The notes below the pieces were generated by a model. It was not told the origin of the DNA. It did no database searches and worked only from the letters and a program-made list of their open reading frames with translations. DNA of 64,000 nucleotides from Cellulomonas sp. (GTDB taxonomy: Bacteria > Actinomycetota > Actinomycetes > Actinomycetales > Cellulomonadaceae), in NCBI GenBank assembly GCA_031178625.1, contig JAPSIR010000001.1, forward strand, positions 1 to 64,000, written 5' to 3'. Made by a program: the position numbers and the translations under genes. This document shows, in pieces, positions 38,345-48,114 of this stretch (the first letter of the stretch is position 1; every line of letters starts with the position of its first letter).

Positions 38345-39234
38345 GCACCCGCCCCAGCCCGCAGGAGCCGGGCACGCACACGCTCGCCGTCGAGCAGGCG
38401 ACGATCGGCTACGACGACCGCGTCGTCGTGCACGACCTCACGCTGGCGGTCCCGCCGGGCAAGGTCACGATCGTCGTCGGAGCCAACGCGTGCGGGAAGT
38501 CGACGCTCCTGCGCGCGATGGCCCGGCTGCTGCGCACCAGGTCCGGGCGCGTCCTGCTGGACGGCGTGCCGATCACCGACGTGCCGTCGCGCGAGGTCGC
38601 CACCGTGCTCGGCCTCCTGCCGCAGACGCCCGTCGCGCCCGAGGGCATCGCCGTCGCCGACCTCGTGGGGCGCGGCCGCTACCCGCACCAGGGCTGGATG
38701 CGGCGGTGGACGGCCGAGGACGACGCGATCGTGGAGGAGGCCCTGCGCGCCACCGACACGCTCGAGCTGGCGGACCGCCCGGTCGACGAGCTCTCCGGTG
38801 GGCAGCGGCAGCGCGTCTGGATCGCGATGGCGCTCGCGCAGCGCACCGACGTGCTGCTGCTCGACGAGCCGACGACGTTCCTCGACGTGGCCCACCAGGT
38901 CGAGGTGCTCGACCTGCTCACCGACCTCAACCGGCAGCGCGGCACCACCGTCGTCATGGTCCTGCACGACCTCAACCTCGCCGCCCGGTACGCCGACCAC
39001 CTCGTCGCGGTGCGCGCCGGCCGCCTGTACGCGCAGGGCGACCCGGCCGAGGTCGTCACCGAGGTGATGGTCCGGGACGTGTTCGGCATGGAGTCGCGCG
39101 TCGTCCCCGACCCGGTCGCGGGCTCCCCGCTCGTGCTGCCGCTGGGCCGGCACCACGGCGGCGCACCGCGCGACGCCGACGACGCACGCACCGTCGTGCG
39201 CGCGGAGGAGCCGCTGACGCACCCGGTCCTCTGA
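38341..39234 (+). CDS. Iron-siderophore ABC transporter ATP-binding protein (FepC-like)
   Basis: [80 protein letters not shown]. Confidence 0.96.
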   Translation: MSTRPSPQEPGTHTLAVEQATIGYDDRVVVHDLTLAVPPGKVTIVVGANACGKSTLLRAMARLLRTRSGRVLLDGVPITDVPSREVATVLGLLPQTPVAPEGIAVADLVGRGRYPHQGWMRRWTAEDDAIVEEALRATDTLELADRPVDELSGGQRQRVWIAMALAQRTDVLLLDEPTTFLDVAHQVEVLDLLTDLNRQRGTTVVMVLHDLNLAARYADHLVAVRAGRLYAQGDPAEVVTEVMVRDVFGMESRVVPDPVAGSPLVLPLGRHHGGAPRDADDARTVVRAEEPLTHPVL

Positions 39235-39278
39235 GGCCGCCGCGACGGGACGCCCCGTCGACGACGCGGACCGGACGT

Positions 39279-39316
39279 GCCGAGGGCGGCCACCCCTGCG
39301 GGTGGCCGCCCTCGGC
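39279..39316. terminator. Bidirectional terminator, iron operon / guaB3
   Basis: GCCGAGGGCGGCCACCC-ctgc-GGGTGGCCGCCCTCGGC, 17-bp perfect stem between convergent genes. Confidence 0.85.
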
Positions 39317-39333
39317 GCGTCCGCGGTGCGGCG

Positions 39334-40458
39334 TCAGTGCGGCTGGTACGGCGAGACGACGACCTCGATGCGCTGCAGCTCCTTGAGGTCGCTGTAGCCG
39401 GTCGTCGCCATGGCCCGGCGCAGGGCGCCGATGAGGTTCAGCGTGCCGTCGGCCGTGTGCCCCGGGCCGAACAGGATCTGCTCGAGCGAGCCCGCCGTGC
39501 CGACGTGCACGCGCTCGCCGCGCGGGAGCTGCGGGTGGTGCGCCTCCGGCCCCCAGTGGTACCCGCGACCCGGCGCCTCCTCGGCGCGGGCCAGCGCGGC
39601 GCCCAGCATGACGGCGTCCGCGCCGCACGCCATCGCCTTCACCAGGTCGCCCGAGCGCCCGACACCGCCGTCGGCGATGACGTGCACGTACCGGCCGCCC
39701 GACTCGTCGAGGTAGTCCCGGCGCGCGGCGGCGACGTCCGCGACCGCCGTCGCCATGGGGGCGTGGATGCCCAGCGACAGGCGGGTGGTGTGCGCCGCTC
39801 CCCCGCCGAAGCCGACGAGCACGCCCGCGGCACCGGTGCGCATGAGGTGCAGCGCCGCCGTGTACGTCGACGCGCCGCCGACGATGACCGGCACGTCGAG
39901 CTCGTAGATGAAGCGCTTGAGGTTGAGCGGCTCCGCGCGACCCGACACGTGCTCCGCCGAGACGGTGGTGCCGCGGATGACGAACAGGTCGACACCCGCG
40001 TCGACGACGGTGCGCCAGTGCTCCTGCGTCCGCTGCGGGCTCAGCGCGCCGGCGACGGTCACGCCCGCGTCACGCACCTCCTGGATGCGCGCGCGGATGA
40101 GCTCGGCCTTGATCGGCTCGCCGTAGATCTCCTGCATGCGGACGGTCGCCCGCGCCGCGTCCAGCGACGCGATCTCCTCGAGCAGCGGCGTCGGGTCCTC
40201 GTACCGCGTCCACAGCCCCTCGAGGTCGAGGACGCCCACGCCGCCGGCCTTGCCGAGCGCCACCGCCGTCGCGGGGCTCACGACGGAGTCCATCGGCGCC
40301 GCGAGGACGGGCAGGTCGAAGTGGTACGCGTCGATCTGCCAGCCGACGGAGACCTCCTCCGGGTCACGCGTGCGGCGCGAGGGGACCACCGCGATGTCGT
40401 CGAAGGAGTAGGCCCGTCGGCCGCGCTTGCCGCGCCCGATCTCGATGTCGCTGCTCAC
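39334..40458 (-). CDS. guaB3: GuaB3-family IMP dehydrogenase-related protein
   Basis: EIGRGKRGRRAYSFDDIAVVPSRRTRDPEEVSVGWQIDAYHFDLPVLAAPMDSVVSP; located next to guaB. Confidence 0.93.
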   Translation of the reverse strand: MSSDIEIGRGKRGRRAYSFDDIAVVPSRRTRDPEEVSVGWQIDAYHFDLPVLAAPMDSVVSPATAVALGKAGGVGVLDLEGLWTRYEDPTPLLEEIASLDAARATVRMQEIYGEPIKAELIRARIQEVRDAGVTVAGALSPQRTQEHWRTVVDAGVDLFVIRGTTVSAEHVSGRAEPLNLKRFIYELDVPVIVGGASTYTAALHLMRTGAAGVLVGFGGGAAHTTRLSLGIHAPMATAVADVAAARRDYLDESGGRYVHVIADGGVGRSGDLVKAMACGADAVMLGAALARAEEAPGRGYHWGPEAHHPQLPRGERVHVGTAGSLEQILFGPGHTADGTLNLIGALRRAMATTGYSDLKELQRIEVVVSPYQPH

Positions 40459-40484
40459 CCCCCGAGCCTACCGGCGCACGCGCA

Positions 40485-40542
40485 CCGGCCCGCGCCGCCG
40501 CCCGCCCGGGCGGGTGCCCGGCGGGCCGGCGGCGCGGGCCGG
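40485..40542 (-). terminator. Extended GC-rich hairpin downstream of guaB
   Basis: CCGGCCCGCGCCGCCG ... CGGCGGCGCGGGCCGG. Confidence 0.6.
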
Positions 40543-40559
40543 CGGTGGTGCCCGGAGCG

Positions 40560-42212
<1,653 letters not shown>

Positions 42213-42902
42213 TCAGTCGATGATGCCGCGGCGCAGCCCGATCGCGACCGCCTGGGCGCGGTCCGACGCGCCGAGCTTGCGGAACAGGCGCCGCGCGTGC
42301 GTCTTCACGGTGTCCTCGGACAGGAACAGCTCCTGTCCGATCTGCGCGTTGGAGCGCCCGTGGCTCATGCCCACGAGCACCTCGATCTCACGCTTGGTGA
42401 GCACGGGCGCACCCTCGACCGCGCGCGGGCCGACGGGCGCCTCGACGCGGGCGGCGTGCGCCTCCTGCAGCGGCGGCACCGGGTGCGGCCCGGCCCCCGC
42501 ACCGGCACCGACGGGCGAGGGGGCGCCGGTCGGGGTGGGGCTGGCCTGCACGTGCGCCGCGACGGCGGCGAGCTCCGCGCGGCCGACGTCCGGCGCGAGG
42601 AAGCCGCGGGCCCCCAGCGCCAGGGCACGGTCGAGCGCCTCCCCGTCCTCGGGGCCCGCGAGCAGCACCACCGCCGCGGCGGGCGCGACGGCACGCAGGC
42701 GACGGATCGCCTCGGCCGGGCCCGCACCCGGCAGGTGCGCGTCGAGCAGGACCACCGTGGGGGCGATCCGCCGGGCGAGCGCGACGAGCTCGTCGGCCGT
42801 GGCGGCGGCCCGCACCGGTGCGAGGGACGGCACCCCGATCGACGTCACGACGAGCCGTTCCCTGACGGTCGCCGAGCCGTGGCACACCACGACTCCTGCC
42901 AT
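42213..42902 (-). CDS. bldM: BldM-like atypical orphan response regulator (receiver-LuxR)
   Basis: C-terminal LTKREIEVLVGMSHGRSNAQIGQELFLSEDTVKTHARRLFRKLGASDRAQAVAIGLRRG closely resembles Streptomyces BldM as remembered; position next to guaB and whiB3/whiD. Confidence 0.82.
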   Translation of the reverse strand: MAGVVVCHGSATVRERLVVTSIGVPSLAPVRAAATADELVALARRIAPTVVLLDAHLPGAGPAEAIRRLRAVAPAAAVVLLAGPEDGEALDRALALGARGFLAPDVGRAELAAVAAHVQASPTPTGAPSPVGAGAGAGPHPVPPLQEAHAARVEAPVGPRAVEGAPVLTKREIEVLVGMSHGRSNAQIGQELFLSEDTVKTHARRLFRKLGASDRAQAVAIGLRRGIID

Positions 42903-43026
42903 GTGGATCCTCCTCGCGCGGGCCGGTCACCCTCACGGCGTATCGGCGTCAACGGTGCGTCACGTTAGCCCTGGACGGACCCGGTGGACCGGTCGCCGCA
43001 CCGTTTCCTCCCGCTTGGCGCGGGCT

Positions 43027-43045
43027 GCGTGATATGCGATCACGC
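43027..43045. promoter_or_regulatory. 19-bp palindrome upstream of the bldM-like gene
   Basis: GCGTGAT-ATGCG-ATCACGC. Confidence 0.5.
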
Positions 43046-43082
43046 GTTCGGGTGCGTCGACGTTACTGGACGGTCACCCTGG

Positions 43083-44252
43083 TCACAGCGGTGACGACTC
43101 GCCGACCGCGGCGAGCGCCTCGTGCAGCAGCCCGACGAACGTGCGCGCCCGGTGCACCGAGCGGTCGAGCGGGACGCGGCCCGCGGCGGCGTCGCCCACC
43201 ATCACGTACTGCGGCAGGTCGGGTCGCTCCTGCGCGAGCCGCGCCACCACCGACAGGTCCGGCGCCGTGCGCTCCGACACCGTGACCACCGCGCGAGCGC
43301 GCGTCATGACCGCCAGCTCGCCCGCGTGCCGCGTCGAGACCGGCCCGCCGACGAGCCGGGCGTCGACGCCACCGCCGACGAGGGCCGCCGCGAGCGCGTG
43401 CACGACGAGCGGCCGCGGCTCCCCCGGTGCGGGCAGCACGAGCACGACGGGCGCGCCGGGCAGCGGCTCCTGCGCCGTGTGGGCGCGCAGCGCGCCGAGC
43501 GCGGCGGCCGCGAGGGTCGCGTACGCGTCCACGCCGGGGCGCTCGACGACCGTCCGCTGCGCGAGGGCGCGCAGGGCGGGCTCGACGAGGCCGGTCCACC
43601 AGCCGGCGACGCCGTCGGGCGCCGCGACCGTGAGGAGGCCGGCGCAGCGGTCGGCCCGGCCCGCGAGCGCCGCGTCGACGACGGCGACGACGGCCGCGGC
43701 CGTGCTGGGGGTGGTGCCGGTGCGCGGCTCCACGGGCGCGCGGGGGTGCCCGGCCTCGGCCGCGGCCTGGTCGGCGGGTGCGCGGCCGTCGAGGGCCTGC
43801 GTGACGGCGTCCTCCGCCGGCGACGGCCCGCCGCCCGGCAGCCGACGCGTGACGTCGGTGCTGGTGCGGGACGCGGGTGCGGCCGGCTCCGTCGCCGTCG
43901 TGAGCGCGAGGCGCGCCGCCTCGCCGGGTGCGACGCCCTCGAGCGTGAGCCGCCGCATGACGAGCAGCCGCTCGAGGTCGCGCGTCGTGTACCGGCGGTG
44001 CGCGCCCGCGGAGTGCTCGGACGGACCGAGCCCGTAGCGCCGGTCCCACGTGCGCAGCGTCGCCGGCGCGACCCCGAGCCGGCGCGCCACGGCCGCCACG
44101 GTCAGGGGAGCCGTGCCCGCCGGCGCGGCGTCGCGGTCGGCGGTCCCGTCGAGCGCGCCGTCCCCCGCCGTGGCGGGTGGTCCGTCGGTCCCGGGGCCGT
44201 CGGGCGGCGCCGGCACCGGGTCACCCGTCGTCGGGTCCTGCGGCTCGACCAT
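43083..44252 (-). CDS. MerR-family regulator with B12-binding-like C-terminal region
   Basis: LTVAAVARRLGVAPATLRTWDRRYGLGPSEHSAGAHRRYTTRDLERLLVMRRLTLEGVAPGEAARLAL; helical bundle then PAPGEPRPLVVHALAAALVGGGVDARLVGG. Confidence 0.88.
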   Translation of the reverse strand: MVEPQDPTTGDPVPAPPDGPGTDGPPATAGDGALDGTADRDAAPAGTAPLTVAAVARRLGVAPATLRTWDRRYGLGPSEHSAGAHRRYTTRDLERLLVMRRLTLEGVAPGEAARLALTTATEPAAPASRTSTDVTRRLPGGGPSPAEDAVTQALDGRAPADQAAAEAGHPRAPVEPRTGTTPSTAAAVVAVVDAALAGRADRCAGLLTVAAPDGVAGWWTGLVEPALRALAQRTVVERPGVDAYATLAAAALGALRAHTAQEPLPGAPVVLVLPAPGEPRPLVVHALAAALVGGGVDARLVGGPVSTRHAGELAVMTRARAVVTVSERTAPDLSVVARLAQERPDLPQYVMVGDAAAGRVPLDRSVHRARTFVGLLHEALAAVGESSPL

Positions 44253-44475
44253 GGCGCGATTCTGCCAGGAGGCGGCGCGGTCGGCGTACGGGCGCGCTAT
44301 CGCGTCAGGCCTGCCGGCCGTGGCGCGATTCCGCCGCTGAACCGCGCCACCGCGTCGAAACGCATCGACCGGAGCGTCGCGCGTCCATCACCTGCGATGA
44401 CGCTCGACGGGCGCCGTCGCGCGCGTGTCGGGCGGCCGTCCAGATCGTTGCAGGCGATCGGTTCAGAAGAGGGTC

Positions 44476-44504
44476 TTGAACAACTTCTGAAGCGGTTGTA
44501 CGGT
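44476..44504 (+). promoter_or_regulatory. Candidate whiB3 promoter
   Basis: TTGAAC-17nt-TACGGT; inverted repeat TTCAGAAG-N14-CTTCTGAA (44462-44491) overlaps the -35. Confidence 0.55.
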
Positions 44505-44623
44505 TACGGCACATCGCAGGAACGCGCCAGCGGCTCCGGGACCCCGGTCCCACCGCGGCACGTACCCAGCAGCTTCCGTCCGGGTGGCACACCGCCGGGA
44601 CGACGTCGTACGAGGAGGAGCAC

Positions 44624-44920
44624 ATGGCCGAGATCTCGCGTCTGCCCGGACCGGTGATGGACCTGTGGGAGTGGCAGTTCGACGGCGCCTGCCGCGACGC
44701 CGACCAGGACCTCTTCTTCCACCCGGAGGGCGAGCGCGGCTCGGCCCGCCGCCGTCGCGCCGAGGCCGCCAAGGCCATCTGCGCCACGTGCCCCGTGCTC
44801 AACGAGTGCCGTGAGCAGTCGCTCGCCGTGCGCGAGCCGTACGGCGTCTGGGGCGGCCTCTCCGAGGACGAGCGCGCCGCCGTCCTCGCGGAGCGCGCCG
44901 GTCGCCGCGTCACCGCCTGA
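44624..44920 (+). CDS. whiB3: WhiB-family Fe-S regulator, WhiB3/WhiD type
   Basis: LPGPVMDLWEWQFDGACRDADQDLFFHPEGERGSARRRRAEAAKAICATCPVLNECREQSLAVREPYGVWGGLSEDER; four Cys and GVWGG. Confidence 0.93.
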   Translation: MAEISRLPGPVMDLWEWQFDGACRDADQDLFFHPEGERGSARRRRAEAAKAICATCPVLNECREQSLAVREPYGVWGGLSEDERAAVLAERAGRRVTA

Positions 44921-44931
44921 CGCACCCGGTC

Positions 44932-44989
44932 CGACCGCCCCGGAGCAGGCGCCGCTCGACGACGAGCGGTGTCGGCTCCGGGGCGGTCG
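44932..44989 (+). terminator. whiB3 terminator hairpin
   Basis: CGACCGCCCCGGAGC ... GCTCCGGGGCGGTCG with further inner pairing. Confidence 0.75.
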
Positions 44990-45123
44990 TGCGTCCACGC
45001 CCGGCAGGCACCGGGCCGCCCGCGTCCGCGTGCCCGCGACCGACCTCGGCGGCGGGTCCGTCCCCGTGGTCGCCCCGCACCACCACGTCGACAGGTCCGG
45101 CGCCCGAGATCCGTGCCCGCACG

Positions 45124-45163
45124 CACGAGAGCCCCCTCCCGCGGACGGGAGGGGGCTCTCGTG
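45124..45163 (-). terminator. groES terminator hairpin
   Basis: CACGAGAGCCCCCTCCC-gcggac-GGGAGGGGGCTCTCGTG, 17-18 bp perfect stem. Confidence 0.85.
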
Positions 45164-45199
45164 TCCACCGGGCTCACGCCCGGCAGCGTCGTCGCTGCG

Positions 45200-45493
45200 T
45201 CAGCCGACGATCGCGAGCACGTCGCGCGCGGAGAGGATGAGGAACTCCTCGCCGGCGTACTTGACCTCGGTGCCGCCGTACTTCGAGTAGATGACCTTGT
45301 CGCCGACGGCCACGTCGAGCGGCACGCGGTTGCCCTTGTCGTCGATGCGACCCGGGCCCACCGCCAGGACCTCGCCCTCCTGGGGCTTCTCCTTGGCGCT
45401 GTCCGGGATCACGAGACCCGACGCGGTCGTCGTCTCGGCCTCGAGGGTCTTGACGACGATGCGGTCCTCGAGGGGCTTGATGGAGACCGACAC
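45200..45493 (-). CDS. groES: Co-chaperonin GroES
   Basis: [97 protein letters not shown]. Confidence 0.97.
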   Translation of the reverse strand: MSVSIKPLEDRIVVKTLEAETTTASGLVIPDSAKEKPQEGEVLAVGPGRIDDKGNRVPLDVAVGDKVIYSKYGGTEVKYAGEEFLILSARDVLAIVG

Positions 45494-45587
45494 AGGCGGA
45501 CCTCCCCTTCGCATGAGTTGTTCGTGAGCGAATGTCTGCGCCGTACCGTCGCCACCGTCGTCGCGGGTGCCGGGGCCACGGGCACGG

Positions 45588-45614
45588 TTGGCACACTCAC
45601 AGGGAGAGTGCCAG
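45588..45614 (-). promoter_or_regulatory. Second CIRCE-like HrcA site upstream of groES
   Basis: TTGGCACAC-tcacaggga-GAGTGCCAG. Confidence 0.7.
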
Positions 45615-45635
45615 TTCCTCACTCTAGGAACGCGG

Positions 45636-45662
45636 TTAGCACTCGGTCAACCGGAGTGCCAA
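45636..45662 (-). promoter_or_regulatory. CIRCE element (HrcA operator)
   Basis: TTAGCACTC-ggtcaaccg-GAGTGCCAA, near-consensus TTAGCACTC-N9-GAGTGCTAA. Confidence 0.9.
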
Positions 45663-45743
45663 CGTGGCGCGGCGGACGCGTGCTCACGCGGCGGCCCGGA
45701 CCGCCGTCCCGCCGCGCGTGCCGCGGCGTGGCAGGCTGGGCGT

Positions 45744-46934
45744 GTGGACGACGCCGCGCTGGCCAAGCTCCTGCACCCCGAGGGGTGGGCGCTGCTGCAG
45801 GCGCTCCCGCCCTACGACGAGCGCCTGGCCCTGCCGCTGGCGGAGCGCCTGCAGCGCGAGGGGCTCGATGCGGGCCTCGTCGCGGCCGCGCTCACGCAGT
45901 CGCGGCTGCGCGCCAAGGCCCGTGGCAAGCTCGGTGACTTCGCCGACGGGATGCTCTTCACCCAGGCGGGTCTCGAGCAGGCGACGCGGCTCGAGGTCGC
46001 CGCGCACCACGCGCGCCGGTTCCGCGACGCCGGCTGCACCTACGTCGCCGACCTCACCTGCGGGCTCGGCGCCGACGCGCTCGCGCTGGCCGGGGTCGGG
46101 CTGCGCGTCCTCGCCACGGACGTCGACGAGACGACCGCGGCCCTCGCGACCGTGAACCTGCGCGCGTTCCCGGAGGTGCAGGTGCGCCACGGGGACGGCC
46201 TCGCGCTCGACCTCGCCGCCGAGGGCGTCGACGGCGTCTGGGCGGACCCGGCGCGGCGCACCGGCACGGGCCGGCGCGTGTTCGACCCGCGCGCGTACGC
46301 GCCCCCGCTCGACGACGTGCTGGCCGCCCGCGGCACCGTGCCGGCGCTCGGGCTCAAGCTCGGCCCGGGCATCGCGCACCGCGACCTGCCCGTCGACGCC
46401 GAGGCGCAGTGGGTGTCCGTCGACGGCGAGGTCGTCGAGGTGGGCCTGTGGTTCGGCCCGCTCGCCCCCGAGGGGCCCGGGCGCACCGCCCTCGTGCTGC
46501 GCGGCGGCACCCCGCACACGCTGCGCGGCGACCCGGACGGCGATGACGACGCGCCGCCCGTCGGCCCCGTCGGCGCCTACCTGTACGAGCCCGACGGCGC
46601 CGTGATCCGCGCCGGGCTGGTCGGCACGGTGGCCCAGCGGGTGCGGGGACGCCTCATCGACCCCACGATCGCCTACGTGACCGCCGACGCCCTCACCCCG
46701 GACCCGCTCGCCACGGCGTACCGCGTCCTCGACGACCTGCCCTTCGGGCTCAAGCGCCTGCGCACCTACCTGCGCGAGCGGGACGTGGGCCGGCTGACCA
46801 TCAAGAAGCGCGGCACGGCCGTGGTGCCGGAGACGCTGCGCAAGCAGCTCGACCTGCGCGGCGGTACCGAGGGCACGGTCGTGCTGACGCGCGTCGCCGG
46901 GCAGCAGCGGGTCCTCGTGGTGGAGCCGGTCTGA
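45744..46934 (+). CDS. Class I SAM-dependent methyltransferase, THUMP-like
   Basis: VADLTCGLGADALALAGVGLRVLATDVDETTAALATVNLRAF; VWADPARRTGTGRRVFDP. Confidence 0.85.
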   Translation: MDDAALAKLLHPEGWALLQALPPYDERLALPLAERLQREGLDAGLVAAALTQSRLRAKARGKLGDFADGMLFTQAGLEQATRLEVAAHHARRFRDAGCTYVADLTCGLGADALALAGVGLRVLATDVDETTAALATVNLRAFPEVQVRHGDGLALDLAAEGVDGVWADPARRTGTGRRVFDPRAYAPPLDDVLAARGTVPALGLKLGPGIAHRDLPVDAEAQWVSVDGEVVEVGLWFGPLAPEGPGRTALVLRGGTPHTLRGDPDGDDDAPPVGPVGAYLYEPDGAVIRAGLVGTVAQRVRGRLIDPTIAYVTADALTPDPLATAYRVLDDLPFGLKRLRTYLRERDVGRLTIKKRGTAVVPETLRKQLDLRGGTEGTVVLTRVAGQQRVLVVEPV

Positions 46935-48082
46935 TGGCGTCGCCCGTCCCGCTCCCGTTCGCGCTGTCGGAGCGCTCGACCGTCGGCGTCGAGTGGGAGG
47001 TCGCGCTCGTCGACGTCGACTCGGGCGACCTGCGGCAGGCCGCGCAGGCCATCTTCGAGGCCGTGCGCCCGGACGACGGCACCGACCACCCGCACATCAC
47101 GTCCGAGCTGCTGATGAACACGGTGGAGATCTCGTCGGGCAAGTGCCGCACCGTCGGCGAGGCCGGCGCGGACCTGCAGCGCGCCCTCGACGAGGTGGGC
47201 GCGGCGGCCGAGCCCCTGCGCATCGAGGTCATGGGCGGCGGCACGCACCCCTTCGCCAACTGGGCGTCGCAGCGCGTCACCGACAAGGAGCGCTACGCGA
47301 CGCTCATCGACCGGACGCAGTGGTGGGGCCGGCAGATGCTCATCTACGGCGTGCACGTGCACGTCGGCATCGAGGACCGCGCGAAGGTCCTGCCGCTGCA
47401 GCGCGCGATGCTCACGGTGCTGCCGCACATCCAGTCCCTGTCGGCGTCGTCGCCGTTCTGGGCGGGCAAGGACACCGGGTACGCGTCCAACCGCGCCCTG
47501 CTGTTCCAGCAGCTGCCGACCGCCGGCCTGCCGCCGCAGATGCGCGCGTGGTCCGAGCTCGAGCAGTACGTCGGCGACATGATGCACACCGGCGTCATCG
47601 ACCAGGTCGACGAGGTCCGCTGGGACGTCCGCCCGTCCCCGCGCTTCGGCACGCTGGAGATGCGCATCGCCGACGGCGCGACCAACCTGCTCGAGGTCAC
47701 GGCGATCTCGGCGCTGACGCACTGCTTCGTCGAGCACTTCTCGTCGCTGCTCGACGCCGGCCAGGAGCTGCCGGCCATGCCGCCGTGGTTCGTGCAGGAG
47801 AACAAGTGGCGCTCGGCGCGCTACGGCATGGACGCGATCGTCATCACCGACGCGGCGGGCGACGAGGAGCTCGTCACCGACTCCGTCGGCGGGTGGCTGA
47901 CCACGCTCGCCCCGGTCGCGGAGCGGCTCCGCTGCGCCGAGGAGCTCGAGCAGGTGCGCGTGATCCTGCGCCGTGGGGCGTCGTACCAGCGGCAGCGGGC
48001 CGTGGCCCGCCGGCACGCGGGCGAGCTCGAGCCGGTCGTCCGGTCCCTGCTCTCCGAGATGCGCGCGGGCCGCCCGCTCTGA
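46934..48082 (+). CDS. Carboxylate-amine ligase / glutamate-cysteine ligase (YbdK type)
   Basis: STVGVEWEVALVDVDSGDL, MGGGTHPFANWASQRVTDKERY, YGVHVHVGIEDR, RPSPRFGTLEMRIADGATNLLEV. Confidence 0.92.
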   Translation: MASPVPLPFALSERSTVGVEWEVALVDVDSGDLRQAAQAIFEAVRPDDGTDHPHITSELLMNTVEISSGKCRTVGEAGADLQRALDEVGAAAEPLRIEVMGGGTHPFANWASQRVTDKERYATLIDRTQWWGRQMLIYGVHVHVGIEDRAKVLPLQRAMLTVLPHIQSLSASSPFWAGKDTGYASNRALLFQQLPTAGLPPQMRAWSELEQYVGDMMHTGVIDQVDEVRWDVRPSPRFGTLEMRIADGATNLLEVTAISALTHCFVEHFSSLLDAGQELPAMPPWFVQENKWRSARYGMDAIVITDAAGDEELVTDSVGGWLTTLAPVAERLRCAEELEQVRVILRRGASYQRQRAVARRHAGELEPVVRSLLSEMRAGRPL

Positions 48083-48114
48083 CCCCCCGCGGCCGGCTCG
48101 CCGTCCGTGCGGCG

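Noticed and set aside
43027-43045. CRP binding site upstream of bldM
   Set aside because: GTGA and TCAC are separated by 7 nt rather than 6; kept only as a generic palindrome.
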